In this document: positions 48,666-58,097 of the stretch, piece by piece
Numbering within the stretch: position 1 is the stretch's first letter
How the letters are laid out: every line of letters begins with the position of its first letter
Assembly: GCF_030053135.1 (NCBI RefSeq)
Contig: NZ_CP125652.1
Coordinates: forward strand, 372,001-436,000
From: Rhizobium sp. BT04
Lineage (GTDB): Bacteria > Pseudomonadota > Alphaproteobacteria > Rhizobiales > Rhizobiaceae
Length of the DNA stretch: 64,000 nucleotides
Direction of reading: 5' to 3'
Program-made: the position numbers and the translations under genes
Notes under the pieces: model-generated
Database searches by the model: none
Seen by the model: the letters and a program-made list of their open reading frames with translations, nothing else
Told to the model about the DNA's origin: nothing

Positions 48666-49280
48666 CTAAAACTTAAGGTGCGGCGACTCCATCGCCGCGG
48701 CCAGCATCAGGGCATAATCGGCTTTCGCCACGTCGACCGCTCCGAACGTCTTCAGGTGCTCGGTGGTGAACTGTGTATCGAGCAGGGTGAAGCCTCTTTC
48801 CCTGAGCCGCTCGACCAGATGCACGAGGCAGATCTTCGAGGCATCCGTCCGGCGCGAAAACATGCTTTCGCCGAAGAAGGCGGAGCCGAGCGAGACGCCG
48901 TAGAGGCCGCCGACCAGTTCATCGCCGTCCCAGGCTTCGACGGTGTGGGCATGGCCCATGTCGAAGAGCGTCGAATAGAGCGATCGGATCGTCCTGTTGA
49001 TCCAGGTGCTCGGGCGCCCGAATGTCTCCTCGGCGCAGGCCGCGATCACCTGATCGAAAGCGTGATCGAACCGGATTTCGAAGGGGTTCCTGCGTACCGT
49101 CTTGGCAAGGCTCCTCGACACGTGGAAATGATCGAGCGGCAACACGCCGCGCAGTTCCGGCTCGACCCAGAAAATCTCCGGGTCGTCGGCGGACTCGGCC
49201 ATCGGGAAGAGGCCGATGGAATAGGCGCGCAGGAGGATGTCAGGGGTAATGCCTGGTGATTTCCTGCGCGATCCTGCCAT
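48666..49280 (-). CDS. aat: Leucyl/phenylalanyl-tRNA-protein transferase
   Basis: 204 residues. [20 protein letters not shown], then [20 protein letters not shown] near 36-55, [41 protein letters not shown] (split, near 87-128) and [20 protein letters not shown]. Aat transfers Leu or Phe onto N-terminal Lys/Arg of proteins, marking them for ClpAP degradation by the N-end rule. Seven bases after the accC stop on the same strand. Confidence 0.95.
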   Translation of the reverse strand: MAGSRRKSPGITPDILLRAYSIGLFPMAESADDPEIFWVEPELRGVLPLDHFHVSRSLAKTVRRNPFEIRFDHAFDQVIAACAEETFGRPSTWINRTIRSLYSTLFDMGHAHTVEAWDGDELVGGLYGVSLGSAFFGESMFSRRTDASKICLVHLVERLRERGFTLLDTQFTTEHLKTFGAVDVAKADYALMLAAAMESPHLKF

Positions 49281-49287
49281 TCCTGTC

Positions 49288-50637
49288 CTATGCCGCCGGT
49301 GTGTTGGCGAGGTAGTGTTCCAGCCAATGGATGTCGTAATCGCCGTTGGCGATATCCTGGTTGGAGACGAGGTCCTGGAACAGCGGCAACGTCGTGTTGA
49401 TACCGTCGACGACGAATTCGTCGAGCGCCCGGCGCAGGCGCATCATGCATTCGACGCGGGTCCGGCCGTGCACGATCAGCTTGCCGATGAGGCTGTCGTA
49501 ATAGGGCGGGATCTTGTAGCCCTGATAGGCGCCGGAATCGATGCGCACGCCGAGACCGCCCGGCGCGTGGAAATGCGTGATCGTGCCGGGCGAGGGCACG
49601 AAGGTGCGCGGGTGCTCGGCATTGATGCGGCACTCGATGGCGTGGCCGGAAAAATGCACTTCGTCCTGCGTCACCGATAGACCGCCGCCGGAGGCGACGC
49701 GGATCTGCTCATGCACCAGGTCGATGCCGGTGATCGCTTCGGTGATCGGATGCTCCACCTGCAGTCGGGTGTTCATTTCGATAAAATAGAACTCGCCGTT
49801 CTCGTAGAGGAATTCGATCGTGCCGGCGCCGCGATATTTCAGCTTCTTCATGGCGTCGGCACAGATTTGGCCGATCTTCATGCGCTGCTCGACGTTGAGC
49901 GCCGGCGAATTCGCTTCTTCCCAGACCTTCTGATGGCGGCGCTGCAGCGAGCAGTCGCGCTCACCGAGATGAATGGCATTGCCTTCCCCGTCGCCGAACA
50001 CCTGGATCTCGATGTGGCGCGGCTTGCCGAGATATTTTTCCATGTAGACGGCATCGTTGCCGAAGGCGGCTGCCGCTTCCGTGCGCGCCGTCGACCAGGC
50101 TTCGATCAGGTCGGCCTCGCTCTTGGCGACCTTCATGCCGCGTCCGCCGCCGCCGGCCGTGGCCTTGATCAGCACGGGATAGCCGATTTCGGCGGCCGTC
50201 TTCACCGCATCCTCTTCGGTCTTCACTTCGCCGTCAGAGCCCGGAACAACGGGAATGCCGAGTTCCAGTGCCGTCGTCTTGGCGGTGATCTTGTCGCCCA
50301 TGATGCGGATGTGGTCCGCCGTCGGCCCGATGAAGGTGATGCCGTGGGCTTCAAGAATATCGGCGAACTTGGCATTCTCGGACAGGAAGCCGTAGCCCGG
50401 ATGCACGGCGTCCGCGCCGGTGATCTCGCAGGCGGCGACGATCTGGTGGATATTGAGATAGCTCTCGCGCGAGGACGGCGGGCCGATGCAGACACTTTCG
50501 TCGGCAAGGCGCACATGCATGGCATCGGCGTCGGCGGTGGAATGAACCACGACGCAGGCAATGCCAAGCTCCTTGCAGGCCCGGAGCACGCGAAGGGCGA
50601 TTTCCCCGCGATTGGCGATGAGGATTTTCGAAATCAT
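49288..50637 (-). CDS. accC: Acetyl-CoA carboxylase, biotin carboxylase subunit
   Basis: 449 residues from ATG 50637 ([20 protein letters not shown]), exactly the E. coli AccC length. ATP-grasp signature [20 protein letters not shown] near 155-174, catalytic region [20 protein letters not shown] near 207-226, [20 protein letters not shown] near 282-301 and [13 protein letters not shown] near 328-340. It carboxylates the biotin on AccB with ATP and bicarbonate as the first step of fatty-acid synthesis. accB ends 10 bases upstream; aat follows. Confidence 0.97.
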   Translation of the reverse strand: MISKILIANRGEIALRVLRACKELGIACVVVHSTADADAMHVRLADESVCIGPPSSRESYLNIHQIVAACEITGADAVHPGYGFLSENAKFADILEAHGITFIGPTADHIRIMGDKITAKTTALELGIPVVPGSDGEVKTEEDAVKTAAEIGYPVLIKATAGGGGRGMKVAKSEADLIEAWSTARTEAAAAFGNDAVYMEKYLGKPRHIEIQVFGDGEGNAIHLGERDCSLQRRHQKVWEEANSPALNVEQRMKIGQICADAMKKLKYRGAGTIEFLYENGEFYFIEMNTRLQVEHPITEAITGIDLVHEQIRVASGGGLSVTQDEVHFSGHAIECRINAEHPRTFVPSPGTITHFHAPGGLGVRIDSGAYQGYKIPPYYDSLIGKLIVHGRTRVECMMRLRRALDEFVVDGINTTLPLFQDLVSNQDIANGDYDIHWLEHYLANTPAA

Positions 50638-50647
50638 GGGCATGGGC

Positions 50648-51118
50648 CTATTCGATGACGACGAGGGCTTGGCCGTATTCGACGGGATGTCCGTCATCGA
50701 CGAGGATTTCGGTCACCTTGCCTGACTTCGGCGAAGGGATCTGGTTCATCGTCTTCATCGCTTCGATGATGATCAACGTCTGGCCTTCCTTAACGGTCGC
50801 GCCGATCTCGATGAAGGGACGCGCGCCCGGAGCCGGGGCCATGTAGACGGTGCCGACCATCGGTGCACTGACGACGTTTGCGGGGTTGCGGCTGGGAGCT
50901 GCGGCCGGGGCGGCAGCAGCTGCCGCCGGTGCGGCGGCTGCGGGCGCAAAGGCCGGCGCTGCGATCGGCGCCTGGACGTATTGCGTCGCGCCGTTGCGCG
51001 AAACGCGGATGCGCAGATCGTCCTGCTCGACCTCGATCTCGGTCAGATCCGTCTCGTTGAGAATGTTGGCGAGATCGCGGATCAGTGCCTGATCGATACC
51101 CGATTTCTTTTCAGCCAT
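50648..51118 (-). CDS. accB: Acetyl-CoA carboxylase, biotin carboxyl carrier protein
   Basis: 156 residues from ATG 51118. An N-terminal helix ([20 protein letters not shown]) leads to a flexible Ala/Pro-rich linker (about 50-75), then the biotinyl domain with [12 protein letters not shown] (Lys near 122 is biotinylated). The linker encodes a run of alanines. Same strand and order as aroQ-accB-accC-aat; 20 bases after aroQ. Essential for fatty-acid synthesis. Confidence 0.97.
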   Translation of the reverse strand: MAEKKSGIDQALIRDLANILNETDLTEIEVEQDDLRIRVSRNGATQYVQAPIAAPAFAPAAAAPAAAAAAPAAAPSRNPANVVSAPMVGTVYMAPAPGARPFIEIGATVKEGQTLIIIEAMKTMNQIPSPKSGKVTEILVDDGHPVEYGQALVVIE

Positions 51119-51138
51119 GGTGTTGCCCTGTCTTCTTT

Positions 51139-51576
51139 TTATGCCGTGATGTTCTTCAGCGCGTGGAGCGCCAGGATGTAGCTGTGAGGCCCGAAGCCGC
51201 AGATCACGCCCTTGCATGCCGGCGCGATCATCGACTTGTGGCGGAATTCTTCCCGTGCATGCACGTTGGATATGTGGAGTTCGATGACGGGAACTGATAT
51301 CGCGCGGATCGCATCATGCAACGCAACCGATGTATGCGTGTAGGCGCCCGCATTGATGGCAACGCCGGCAGCCTTTTCGTCCGCCTCGTGGAACCAGTCC
51401 ACAAGCGTGCCTTCGTGGTTGCTCTGACGGAAATCGATATCGAAACCGAGTTCGCGGCCGGTCGCCTTGCAGTCCGCTTCGATGTCCTTCAGCGTCTTGC
51501 CGCCATAAATGCCGGGCTCTCTTTTGCCCAGCATGTTCAGGTTGGGGCCGTTCAGGACAAAAATCGTTTGCGTCAT
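51139..51576 (-). CDS. aroQ: Type II 3-dehydroquinate dehydratase
   Basis: 145 residues. IFVLNGPNLNMLGKREPGIY with GGKTL at the start (Tyr24 type II base), then QSNHEGTLVDWFHEA near 50-64, GVAINAGAYTHTSVALHDAI near 71-90, VIELHISNVHAREEFRHKSM near 97-116 (His, Arg) and ICGFGPHSYILAL. It dehydrates 3-dehydroquinate in the shikimate pathway. First gene of the run to accB, accC and aat, all minus. Confidence 0.97.
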   Translation of the reverse strand: MTQTIFVLNGPNLNMLGKREPGIYGGKTLKDIEADCKATGRELGFDIDFRQSNHEGTLVDWFHEADEKAAGVAINAGAYTHTSVALHDAIRAISVPVIELHISNVHAREEFRHKSMIAPACKGVICGFGPHSYILALHALKNITA

Positions 51577-51736
51577 CGAATGTTCCGAAAAATGTACGAC
51601 GGCAACCTATAGACTCCGCGAAGGCCGATTGAAAGCCCTTACGGATTGGCCAGTCGGAATCGCGCCACATTTGTCCACATGGTTGAAACGCTTCGATTTT
51701 GGCGATTTGATGGGCGGCCGATCGGCGGCTCTCTGC

Positions 51737-52495
51737 TCAGCAGGCGGTCTTGCCGCAGCTGCGCATGTTCTTGACCTTGGCTTCGAGATCGTCGAGCCCG
51801 ACGGCGCCCGGCACCAGTTCTTTGCCGATCACATAGGATGGCGTGCCGCTGATGCCGAGACTGGAGGCGAGCTGGTAGGTCGCCTGGACGATACCGTCAT
51901 TCGGGCTCTTGGCCATCTCGGCGCGGATCTTATCCTCGCTGACGCCGAGCGAAGTGGCAACCGCGATCGCTGTTTCGTCTGAGGCGCGGCCTTCGCTGCC
52001 GAGAAGGGCGACGTGGAAATCGGCATATTTCTCCGGCGCCAGCTTGCGGAAGGCGTCGGCGACCTTGTGGGCGGCGACCGAATCCGGCCCGAGGATCGGA
52101 AACTCCTTGAGCACGAAGCGGACGTTCTTGTCCTTCTTCAGCATTGCCTGCATGTCGGGAAGCGCGTGACGGCAGTAGCTGCAATTATAATCGAAGAATT
52201 CCACGACGGTGACATCGCCCTTGGGATTGCCGAGCGTGACGTCGTTCTTCGAATCGAAGATGTCGGCGGTGTTCTCATCGATGGCCATATTGGCCTTCAC
52301 CAGCCGCTGGGCTTCCTGCTTCTTTTGCAGTGCATCCTGGACTTCGAGCATGATCTCGGGATTCTCGATCAGATATTGCTTGATGAATTCGCCGAACTCC
52401 TTCTTCTGCTGGTCGTCGAGCGCTGCCGCCGGAAACGGAAGAGCGATCGATGCGGCAAGCGCCAGTGCGGTAAAGCTTTTCGAGAAGAAGGCCAT
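51737..52495 (-). CDS. DsbA-type thiol-disulfide oxidoreductase
   Basis: 252 residues from ATG 52495. Signal peptide (about 1-26, SFTALALAASIALPFPAAAL), a helical N-terminal part as in Com1-type proteins, then the thioredoxin-like domain with CSYC active site in VVEFFDYNCSYCRHALPDMQ near 104-123, and cis-Pro in GISGTPSYVIG near 214-224. Exported to the periplasm to oxidise or isomerise disulfides. It lies upstream of aroQ by 160 bases on the same strand. DsbA-like rather than DsbC is inferred. Confidence 0.9.
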   Translation of the reverse strand: MAFFSKSFTALALAASIALPFPAAALDDQQKKEFGEFIKQYLIENPEIMLEVQDALQKKQEAQRLVKANMAIDENTADIFDSKNDVTLGNPKGDVTVVEFFDYNCSYCRHALPDMQAMLKKDKNVRFVLKEFPILGPDSVAAHKVADAFRKLAPEKYADFHVALLGSEGRASDETAIAVATSLGVSEDKIRAEMAKSPNDGIVQATYQLASSLGISGTPSYVIGKELVPGAVGLDDLEAKVKNMRSCGKTAC

Positions 52496-52703
52496 GATAT
52501 CCTCGTCATCGGCAATGTGGTCGTCTTGGTCGAGAAGACCGTTGGCCGGGTTATGGACTTGAATGCGTCGCGTCAAGGTACGGCGCGTCGAGTTCTGCTC
52601 AAACAGGAATTTTCACCGCCGCGCCGCCCTCGCGGGATTGTGATGAGCCGATTAATGCGGCAATTGTCTGGCCAACATCGAAGAAGCCGAGCGAGAAGCG
52701 ATC

Positions 52704-53861
52704 TTGTTTTCCATATCGAAACGCAGCGAAGTCGAGCCCTTTCATGCCATGGACGTGCTGGCGGAGGCGACGAAGCGGCGGGCGGCCGGTCACCCCGTCA
52801 TCTCGATGGCCGTCGGTCAACCCTCGCATCCCGCCCCACAGGCGGCCCTCGAAGCGGCGCGCGAAGCCCTTGCCGAAGGCCGGATCGGTTATACCGATGC
52901 GCTAGGCACGGCACGGCTGAAATCGGCACTTGCCCGGCACTATAGGGATCGCCACGGCCTGGAGATCGACCCCATGCGGATCGCCATCACCACAGGTTCC
53001 TCGGCTGGTTTCAATCTCGCCTTTCTGTCGCTCTTCGATGCCGGCGATGCGGTGGCGATCGCAAGACCCGGTTATCCCGCCTATCGCAATATTCTCGGAG
53101 CGCTGGGCCTGAAGGTGGTCGAGGTGCCTGTTACAGCCGAGACTCACTTTACCCTGACGCCTGAGAGCCTCGAGGCGGTGCAGAAGGAAAGCGGCGTGAC
53201 GCTGAAAGGCGTGCTGCTCGCAAGCCCCGCCAACCCGACCGGCACGGTGACCGGTCGCAATGGGCTGAAGGCGCTTGCGGATCATTGCGCGGCTCATTCC
53301 ATCGCCTTCATCTCCGACGAGATCTATCACGGGCTGACTTTCGCCGGCGAGGAGGCGAGCGCGCTCGAGTTGACCGACGAGGCGATCGTCATCAACTCCT
53401 TCTCCAAATATTATTGCATGACCGGCTGGCGGATAGGCTGGATGGTGCTGCCAGAACGCCTGGTGCGGCCGATCGAGCGGGTGGCGCAGAGCCTCTATAT
53501 CTCCCCGCCCGAACTCTCCCAGATGGCAGCCACCGCCGCTCTTGGCGCCGGCGACGAACTCGATCGCTATAAGGCAAGTTATGCCGCCAATCGCGAGCTG
53601 CTGATGCGGCGCCTGCCGCAGATCGGCCTTTCGATTGCGTCACCGATGGACGGCGCCTTTTATGCCTATCTCGACGTCACCCGCTTCACCAATGACAGCA
53701 TGGGTTTTGCCAAACGCATGCTCGCGGAAATCGACGTCGCTGCAACGCCCGGTCTCGACTTCGATCCGCTCGAAGGACATCGGACCCTGCGTCTGTCCTA
53801 CGCGGGCTCGGAAGCCGAGATCGCCGAGGCGGTAGAGCGAATCGCAGCCTGGTTGAAATAG
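52704..53861 (+). CDS. PLP-dependent aminotransferase, class I/II
   Basis: 385 residues, TTG start 52704 (weak GCGAGAAG upstream). VISMAVGQPSHPAPQAALEA near 32-51, GIG-type ALGTARLKSALARHY near 69-83, SPANPTGTVTG near 172-182, AFISDEIYHGLTF near 200-212 and the PLP Lys in INSFSKYYCMTGWRIGWMVL near 230-249. Fold type I, aspartate aminotransferase family; substrate unknown. Divergent from the DsbA gene by about 210 bases. Confidence 0.9.
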   Translation: MFSISKRSEVEPFHAMDVLAEATKRRAAGHPVISMAVGQPSHPAPQAALEAAREALAEGRIGYTDALGTARLKSALARHYRDRHGLEIDPMRIAITTGSSAGFNLAFLSLFDAGDAVAIARPGYPAYRNILGALGLKVVEVPVTAETHFTLTPESLEAVQKESGVTLKGVLLASPANPTGTVTGRNGLKALADHCAAHSIAFISDEIYHGLTFAGEEASALELTDEAIVINSFSKYYCMTGWRIGWMVLPERLVRPIERVAQSLYISPPELSQMAATAALGAGDELDRYKASYAANRELLMRRLPQIGLSIASPMDGAFYAYLDVTRFTNDSMGFAKRMLAEIDVAATPGLDFDPLEGHRTLRLSYAGSEAEIAEAVERIAAWLK

Positions 53862-53865
53862 CTGT

Positions 53866-53887
53866 CGCGGCCGGTCAACCGGCCGCG
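53866..53887. terminator. Perfect palindrome between convergent genes
   Basis: CGCGGCCGGT-CA-ACCGGCCGCG, a 10-bp stem right after the aminotransferase stop and before the DUF2778 gene's stop. No T tract on either strand, so it may act by structure or be only a palindrome. Confidence 0.45.
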
Positions 53888-53902
53888 AACTCTTCTAATC
53901 CG

Positions 53903-55249
53903 TCAGCTGCGCGACGAAAACAGCGAGGCGAGTGTCGAAGCCGGTTTGTTGTTCAGTCGCGGCACCACCACGAGCTGCTTGATGTCGCCGCGCCTATAGG
54001 CGGCGAGGAAGCGCTTGTAGTCCTTGAAGGAGACGCAGCCGTTGGAATCGCCGTTCTTGCCGAGCATGTAGGTGTGGGCGAGCAGGCCGACGCGGTCATA
54101 GATGGCGTCCGAGCCCTCGAGCGGCGTCAGCCGGATCGCCGCGACGCCATGGAAAAGGCTCTCGCGCATGGTGAGGGCGTAGGTGTGCGGTGGCGTCGGT
54201 CCGCGCATCTTCTGGTTTGCATAACGCGGGTTGTCGCGCATCTTGCCGAGGCCGGAATGGGCTTCCAGCCTCTCGCCGTTCGGCAGATAGACAGTGCTGT
54301 TCTCGATGTCGTAGATCGCAACGCCTGCGCGCAGCTTCGGCGAGAAGACCGGCTTGTCGTAGCGCGGCACGGCATCGTCCGCGTCGTCCTCGATCGGCGA
54401 GTTCGGCTGGGCGTAGGCAAGGGCAGGCGCGCCGGCGCGCTGCGAACCCTTGGCGGCCGGTGCCGGTTTGCCGACGAGGCCATCGGGACGCGCCATCGGC
54501 AGCGGCACGGAGCCTTCGTCCGGCGCCAGGACAAGATCGAAGGGCGGTTGCTCTTCGGCCTCGGCAACTTCTACAGGCGCAGGTTTTTCCTGCGGCAGTG
54601 ACGCCGCCCTGGCCGCAGGCGCGGCCGGCTCGACCGGGGCCGGCGCAATCTGCTGCGGTCCGGCGTCGGCGAGTGCGAGCAGGGCAGGGAGTTCGACGGC
54701 GGCGACGGCTTCCTTGGAAGGAATGATGATACGATCGTCGCTGTCCCCTTGCGTCTCAACCTGCGCAAGCTCGACCGGTGGCGCGACGCTGTCGTCCTTG
54801 ACGAATGTCGCGGGCTCGGAAGGTGTTGCGGTGGCAATGGCGACCGGGGGTGCGGCAGGCGTGACGATGCGATTATTCTTTGCAAGCGCCAGCGATGCCA
54901 TCGCGGCAGCGTCGGTCTTTTGCGCGTGTGATCGCACGAGCTCGGCCGTCAGAGGCACGACCGGCTTGGCGTTGAAGGCGGCCAGCCGGTCGGCTTTGCC
55001 GACATGGACCAGCCGTTCGTGGTGCGTCGCCGGCTTGGGCTTCGGCGCCGATGCGACTTGCGTGAAGCTGTCGGACGAAGAAGCGGGAACGCTGATTGAA
55101 TGCATTGTCGCGAATGTCGCGATCAACCATGTGGAGGTCAGAAATCCGGCGCCGACGACGCCGTAAAGAAAGCCGCGAGATCTGCGCAAACGAAAAGCAG
55201 ATCCGCCAAGAGGGGTGACGTCGTTGAACGACCCGACCGCAAACGCCAT
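53903..55249 (-). CDS. DUF2778 L,D-transpeptidase-like protein
   Basis: 448 residues from ATG 55249. A membrane helix near 26-49 (GFLYGVVGAGFLTSTWLIAT) is followed by a long low-complexity Ala/Pro linker (about 60-300) and a C-terminal catalytic domain of about 130 residues: ALTMRESLFHGVAAIRLTPL near 350, then HTYMLGKNGDSNGCVSFKDY near 393-412. The His...SxGCVSF cluster is the YkuD-like active site of DUF2778 (Tlde1-related). It should act on peptidoglycan in the periplasm. Not clearly secreted by a type VI system here. Confidence 0.85.
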   Translation of the reverse strand: MAFAVGSFNDVTPLGGSAFRLRRSRGFLYGVVGAGFLTSTWLIATFATMHSISVPASSSDSFTQVASAPKPKPATHHERLVHVGKADRLAAFNAKPVVPLTAELVRSHAQKTDAAAMASLALAKNNRIVTPAAPPVAIATATPSEPATFVKDDSVAPPVELAQVETQGDSDDRIIIPSKEAVAAVELPALLALADAGPQQIAPAPVEPAAPAARAASLPQEKPAPVEVAEAEEQPPFDLVLAPDEGSVPLPMARPDGLVGKPAPAAKGSQRAGAPALAYAQPNSPIEDDADDAVPRYDKPVFSPKLRAGVAIYDIENSTVYLPNGERLEAHSGLGKMRDNPRYANQKMRGPTPPHTYALTMRESLFHGVAAIRLTPLEGSDAIYDRVGLLAHTYMLGKNGDSNGCVSFKDYKRFLAAYRRGDIKQLVVVPRLNNKPASTLASLFSSRS

Positions 55250-55455
55250 ACTACACTCGTCTTTCAAACTCGCTACGCAGGCCGGCGGCACTGACTGTCT
55301 ACACTTCGCCGGGGCCGGTAAAGGCGCAAGTGGGCCGAATTTAGACCGCTCGCGACTTCCGACTGTTTCGCAAGGATGACGAATTATGGTTTCTAATTTG
55401 TTTACGCCGGTCGCTCTTTCGCGCGGTGTCTCAAAAAGAGATGCGCAGGGCCTTT

Positions 55456-57315
55456 TCAGGTGCGTTCCATCACATAGCTTCCCGGCGCTTCCTCGATCGC
55501 GTTCAGCGCATCGCCGCCGGGTTTGCGCGCCGGCACGCGCCTGTCGTCATGCGTCTCGATCCAGGCCCGCCAGTGCGGCCACCAGGATCCAGCAGTCTCG
55601 GTTGCCTGCTCGATCCAGGTCTCGTAGTCCCCCTTGGTGGGGCCGCCGGTCCAATATTGATACTTCTTCTTGTCGGGCGGGTTGACGACGCCGGCAATAT
55701 GTCCCGAGCCGGTGACAACGAATTCCACCTTGCCGCCGAAGAACCGGCTGCCGACGAAGACCGACTTGGCAGGCGCGATGTGATCCTCGCGCGTGGCGAG
55801 ATTATAGATCGGGATCTTCACATCCTTCAGCGATATGGGCTTGCCGTCGAGGATCATCTCGTTCCGCGTCAGCGCATTCTTGAGATAGCAATTGCGCAGG
55901 TAGAAGGCATGGTTTGCCGCCGCCATGCGGGTCGAATCAGCGTTCCAGAACAAGAGGTCGAAGGGCAGGGGATCCTGGCCCTTGAGGTAGCTGTTGACGA
56001 AATAAGGCCAGATCAGCTCGGAAGCGCGCAGCATGTTGAAGGCCATCGACATTTTCGAGCCGTCGAGATAACCGACCGCCTGCATATGCTCTTCGAGCGC
56101 TGCAAGCTGCTCCTCGTCGACGAAGACCTTGAGGTCGCCGGCATGGGTGAAGTCGACCTGCGTGGTGAAGAGTGTCGCGGTCTTGATGCGCTTGTTCTTC
56201 TCCTTGGCATGCAGCGCCAGCGTCGCGGCCAGCAGCGTGCCGCCGACGCAATAGCCGACGGCGTTGACATCCTTTTCGCCGGTCGCCTTCTCGATCGTCT
56301 CGAGCGCGAAATCGATGCCCTCACGGGCATAGGCCGCCCAGTCTTTCCCAGCGTGACGCGCATCCGGGTTGACCCAGGAAATGACGAAGACGGTCTGCCC
56401 CTGGTCGACGCACCATTTGATGAAGGATTTCTGCGGATTGAGGTCGAGAATATAGAATTTGTTGATCCAGGGCGGGCAGATCAGCAGCGGCCGCTTCAGC
56501 ACCGTTTCGGTCGAAGCCGCGTATTGAATGATCTGGCAGATGTCGTTCTGGGCGATCACCTTGCCCGGTGTCAGCGCCATGTCGCGGCCGACGGCGAATT
56601 TCGTCATGTCGGTCTGGCGAAGGCGAAGATCGCCGTTTCCGGCGGCGATGTCCTCGGCCAGCATCTTCATTCCCCGCACCAGGTTTTCGCCGCTGCTGGC
56701 GATCGTCTCGCGGTAGAGCTGCGGATTGGTGGCGATGAAGTTGCTCGGCGAAAGCGCCGCGGTGATCTGCTTCACGTAGAAGCCGGCCTTGTGCTTGGTG
56801 TGCTCGTCGAGGCCATCGGTCTCCGACACCAGCTTTTCCACCCAGTCCGATGTGACGAAATAGACCTGGCGGAGAAAATCGAAGAACGGGTTCTTCTGCC
56901 AGTCCTCGTCGGAGAAGCGCTTGTCCTTGCGGGTGTCGGGCTCAGGCGGCAGCGGCTCGCCCTGCGTGCCCTGCATGCGCTGCATCGAGCGCATCCAGAT
57001 GCCGAAGAACGAGGACATCAGCTGCGTCTGCGCCTCGAAGGTGCGGCGGGGATCGGCAATCCAGTATTCGCTGACCTTGGAAAGCGTCTTGACCATGTCG
57101 GTCATCGGATCGACTGTGCTTTCGCTGATCTCGCCGCGTTTGCGCGGCGCAAGCCAGGCCGAGGCAGCTTGCCCGAGATTTTCGAGCGCCCGGGCGAAAT
57201 TCATCGCCATGGCCTCGGGATCCTTCAACACATAGGGATCGAGATCAGTCGCGTCGAAACCGGCCTTGCCGCCATTCTTCTGGCCGCCATTTTCCTGCTT
57301 GCTGTCGGTCACCAT
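55456..57315 (-). CDS. phaC: Class I poly(3-hydroxyalkanoate) synthase
   Basis: 619 residues. PhaC N-terminal domain (about 60-210, with DWQKNPFFDFLRQVYFVTSD near 137-156), then the alpha/beta-hydrolase domain with the lipase-like box VNAVGYCVGG (nucleophile Cys near 345), HAGKDWAAYAREG, VDFTHAGDLKVFVDEEQL near 382-399 and the Asp/His of TREDHIAPAKSV and GSGHIAGVVNPP. It polymerises (R)-3-hydroxyacyl-CoA into storage granules. Stands alone on the minus strand, divergent from a lipoprotein gene; phaAB are not in the window. Confidence 0.97.
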   Translation of the reverse strand: MVTDSKQENGGQKNGGKAGFDATDLDPYVLKDPEAMAMNFARALENLGQAASAWLAPRKRGEISESTVDPMTDMVKTLSKVSEYWIADPRRTFEAQTQLMSSFFGIWMRSMQRMQGTQGEPLPPEPDTRKDKRFSDEDWQKNPFFDFLRQVYFVTSDWVEKLVSETDGLDEHTKHKAGFYVKQITAALSPSNFIATNPQLYRETIASSGENLVRGMKMLAEDIAAGNGDLRLRQTDMTKFAVGRDMALTPGKVIAQNDICQIIQYAASTETVLKRPLLICPPWINKFYILDLNPQKSFIKWCVDQGQTVFVISWVNPDARHAGKDWAAYAREGIDFALETIEKATGEKDVNAVGYCVGGTLLAATLALHAKEKNKRIKTATLFTTQVDFTHAGDLKVFVDEEQLAALEEHMQAVGYLDGSKMSMAFNMLRASELIWPYFVNSYLKGQDPLPFDLLFWNADSTRMAAANHAFYLRNCYLKNALTRNEMILDGKPISLKDVKIPIYNLATREDHIAPAKSVFVGSRFFGGKVEFVVTGSGHIAGVVNPPDKKKYQYWTGGPTKGDYETWIEQATETAGSWWPHWRAWIETHDDRRVPARKPGGDALNAIEEAPGSYVMERT

Positions 57316-57462
57316 GTCCTCCCGGCGGCAGCACTGTTTTTATCCGTTCGTTGTACATCGTGATCGAACGAGAAAACAAGTTCCACCCGCGCCGGCTCAT
57401 GCTATTGCTTTGTGGCTGCGACAAATTTAACAGTCGACGCAGTCAGAACTGGATTTTGAGGC

Positions 57463-57876
57463 ATGACGAAGAACGGCATTTTGCGCATCGCAACCTTCAA
57501 CCGCACCGCATTGATCTGCGCCGCGGTGGCGATGGCCCTTGCCGGATGCAATCTGACGGCGGAAGAGAAAGCCGCGGCCGCCGCCAAGCGGGCGGCGCCG
57601 ACCGCCGTCGTCATGCCGGCGACCAAAGGCGATGCGGTCGAAGGCGGCCTGGCAAAGTCGCCGGACGGCTATCCGAATTTCGGCGCGCCGCTGACGGCGG
57701 CCAATGTCCAGATGAGCGACGAGCAGGCGGCCGAACTGCAGCATCAGCTGACGGCACTCGCCGCCCGGCGCAAGGCCGGCACGCTCTCGGAAGCCGAATA
57801 TCAGGCCAAGGTCGCCGAAATGCGCCGCCTCGCCGCCGAACATGGCACGGATACGCTCTCCGAAATCTCCAAATAG
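57463..57876 (+). CDS. Lipoprotein with a SHOCT-like C-terminal helix pair
   Basis: 137 residues. Signal sequence with LAGC lipobox (Cys near 29, ICAAVAMALAGC), then an Ala/Lys helix, a low-complexity middle and a C-terminal segment, LTALAARRKAGTLSEAEYQA with KVAEMRRLAAEHG, whose L..L...G.ls..Ey..K pattern is that of SHOCT oligomerisation motifs. Anchored in the inner or outer membrane. Function unknown. Divergent from phaC (147 bases between). Confidence 0.78.
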   Translation: MTKNGILRIATFNRTALICAAVAMALAGCNLTAEEKAAAAAKRAAPTAVVMPATKGDAVEGGLAKSPDGYPNFGAPLTAANVQMSDEQAAELQHQLTALAARRKAGTLSEAEYQAKVAEMRRLAAEHGTDTLSEISK

Positions 57877-58097
57877 ACCTTGCCTTTCAAGCGATTTGGA
57901 CGCAAAGCCTTCGGCAAGGATCGGAAGATACGATTTTCCCGATAAAGCGCGTTACGCGGCCTTTCCGTCAAAGATTTGCCGCGTGGCTTAGGTCTGATGA
58001 ATACGGCGTTGCGATTCTGAAGTTCGTGTCGCAGCCGCCGGGAGACGGAACGAACTTCGACTGCGGCCCGAAAGGCCGCCTTTCCATGGGGAATGAA

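Noticed and set aside
55426-57363. 645-codon plus-strand ORF opposite phaC
   Set aside because: Shadow of PhaC; translation is low complexity without a fold pattern.
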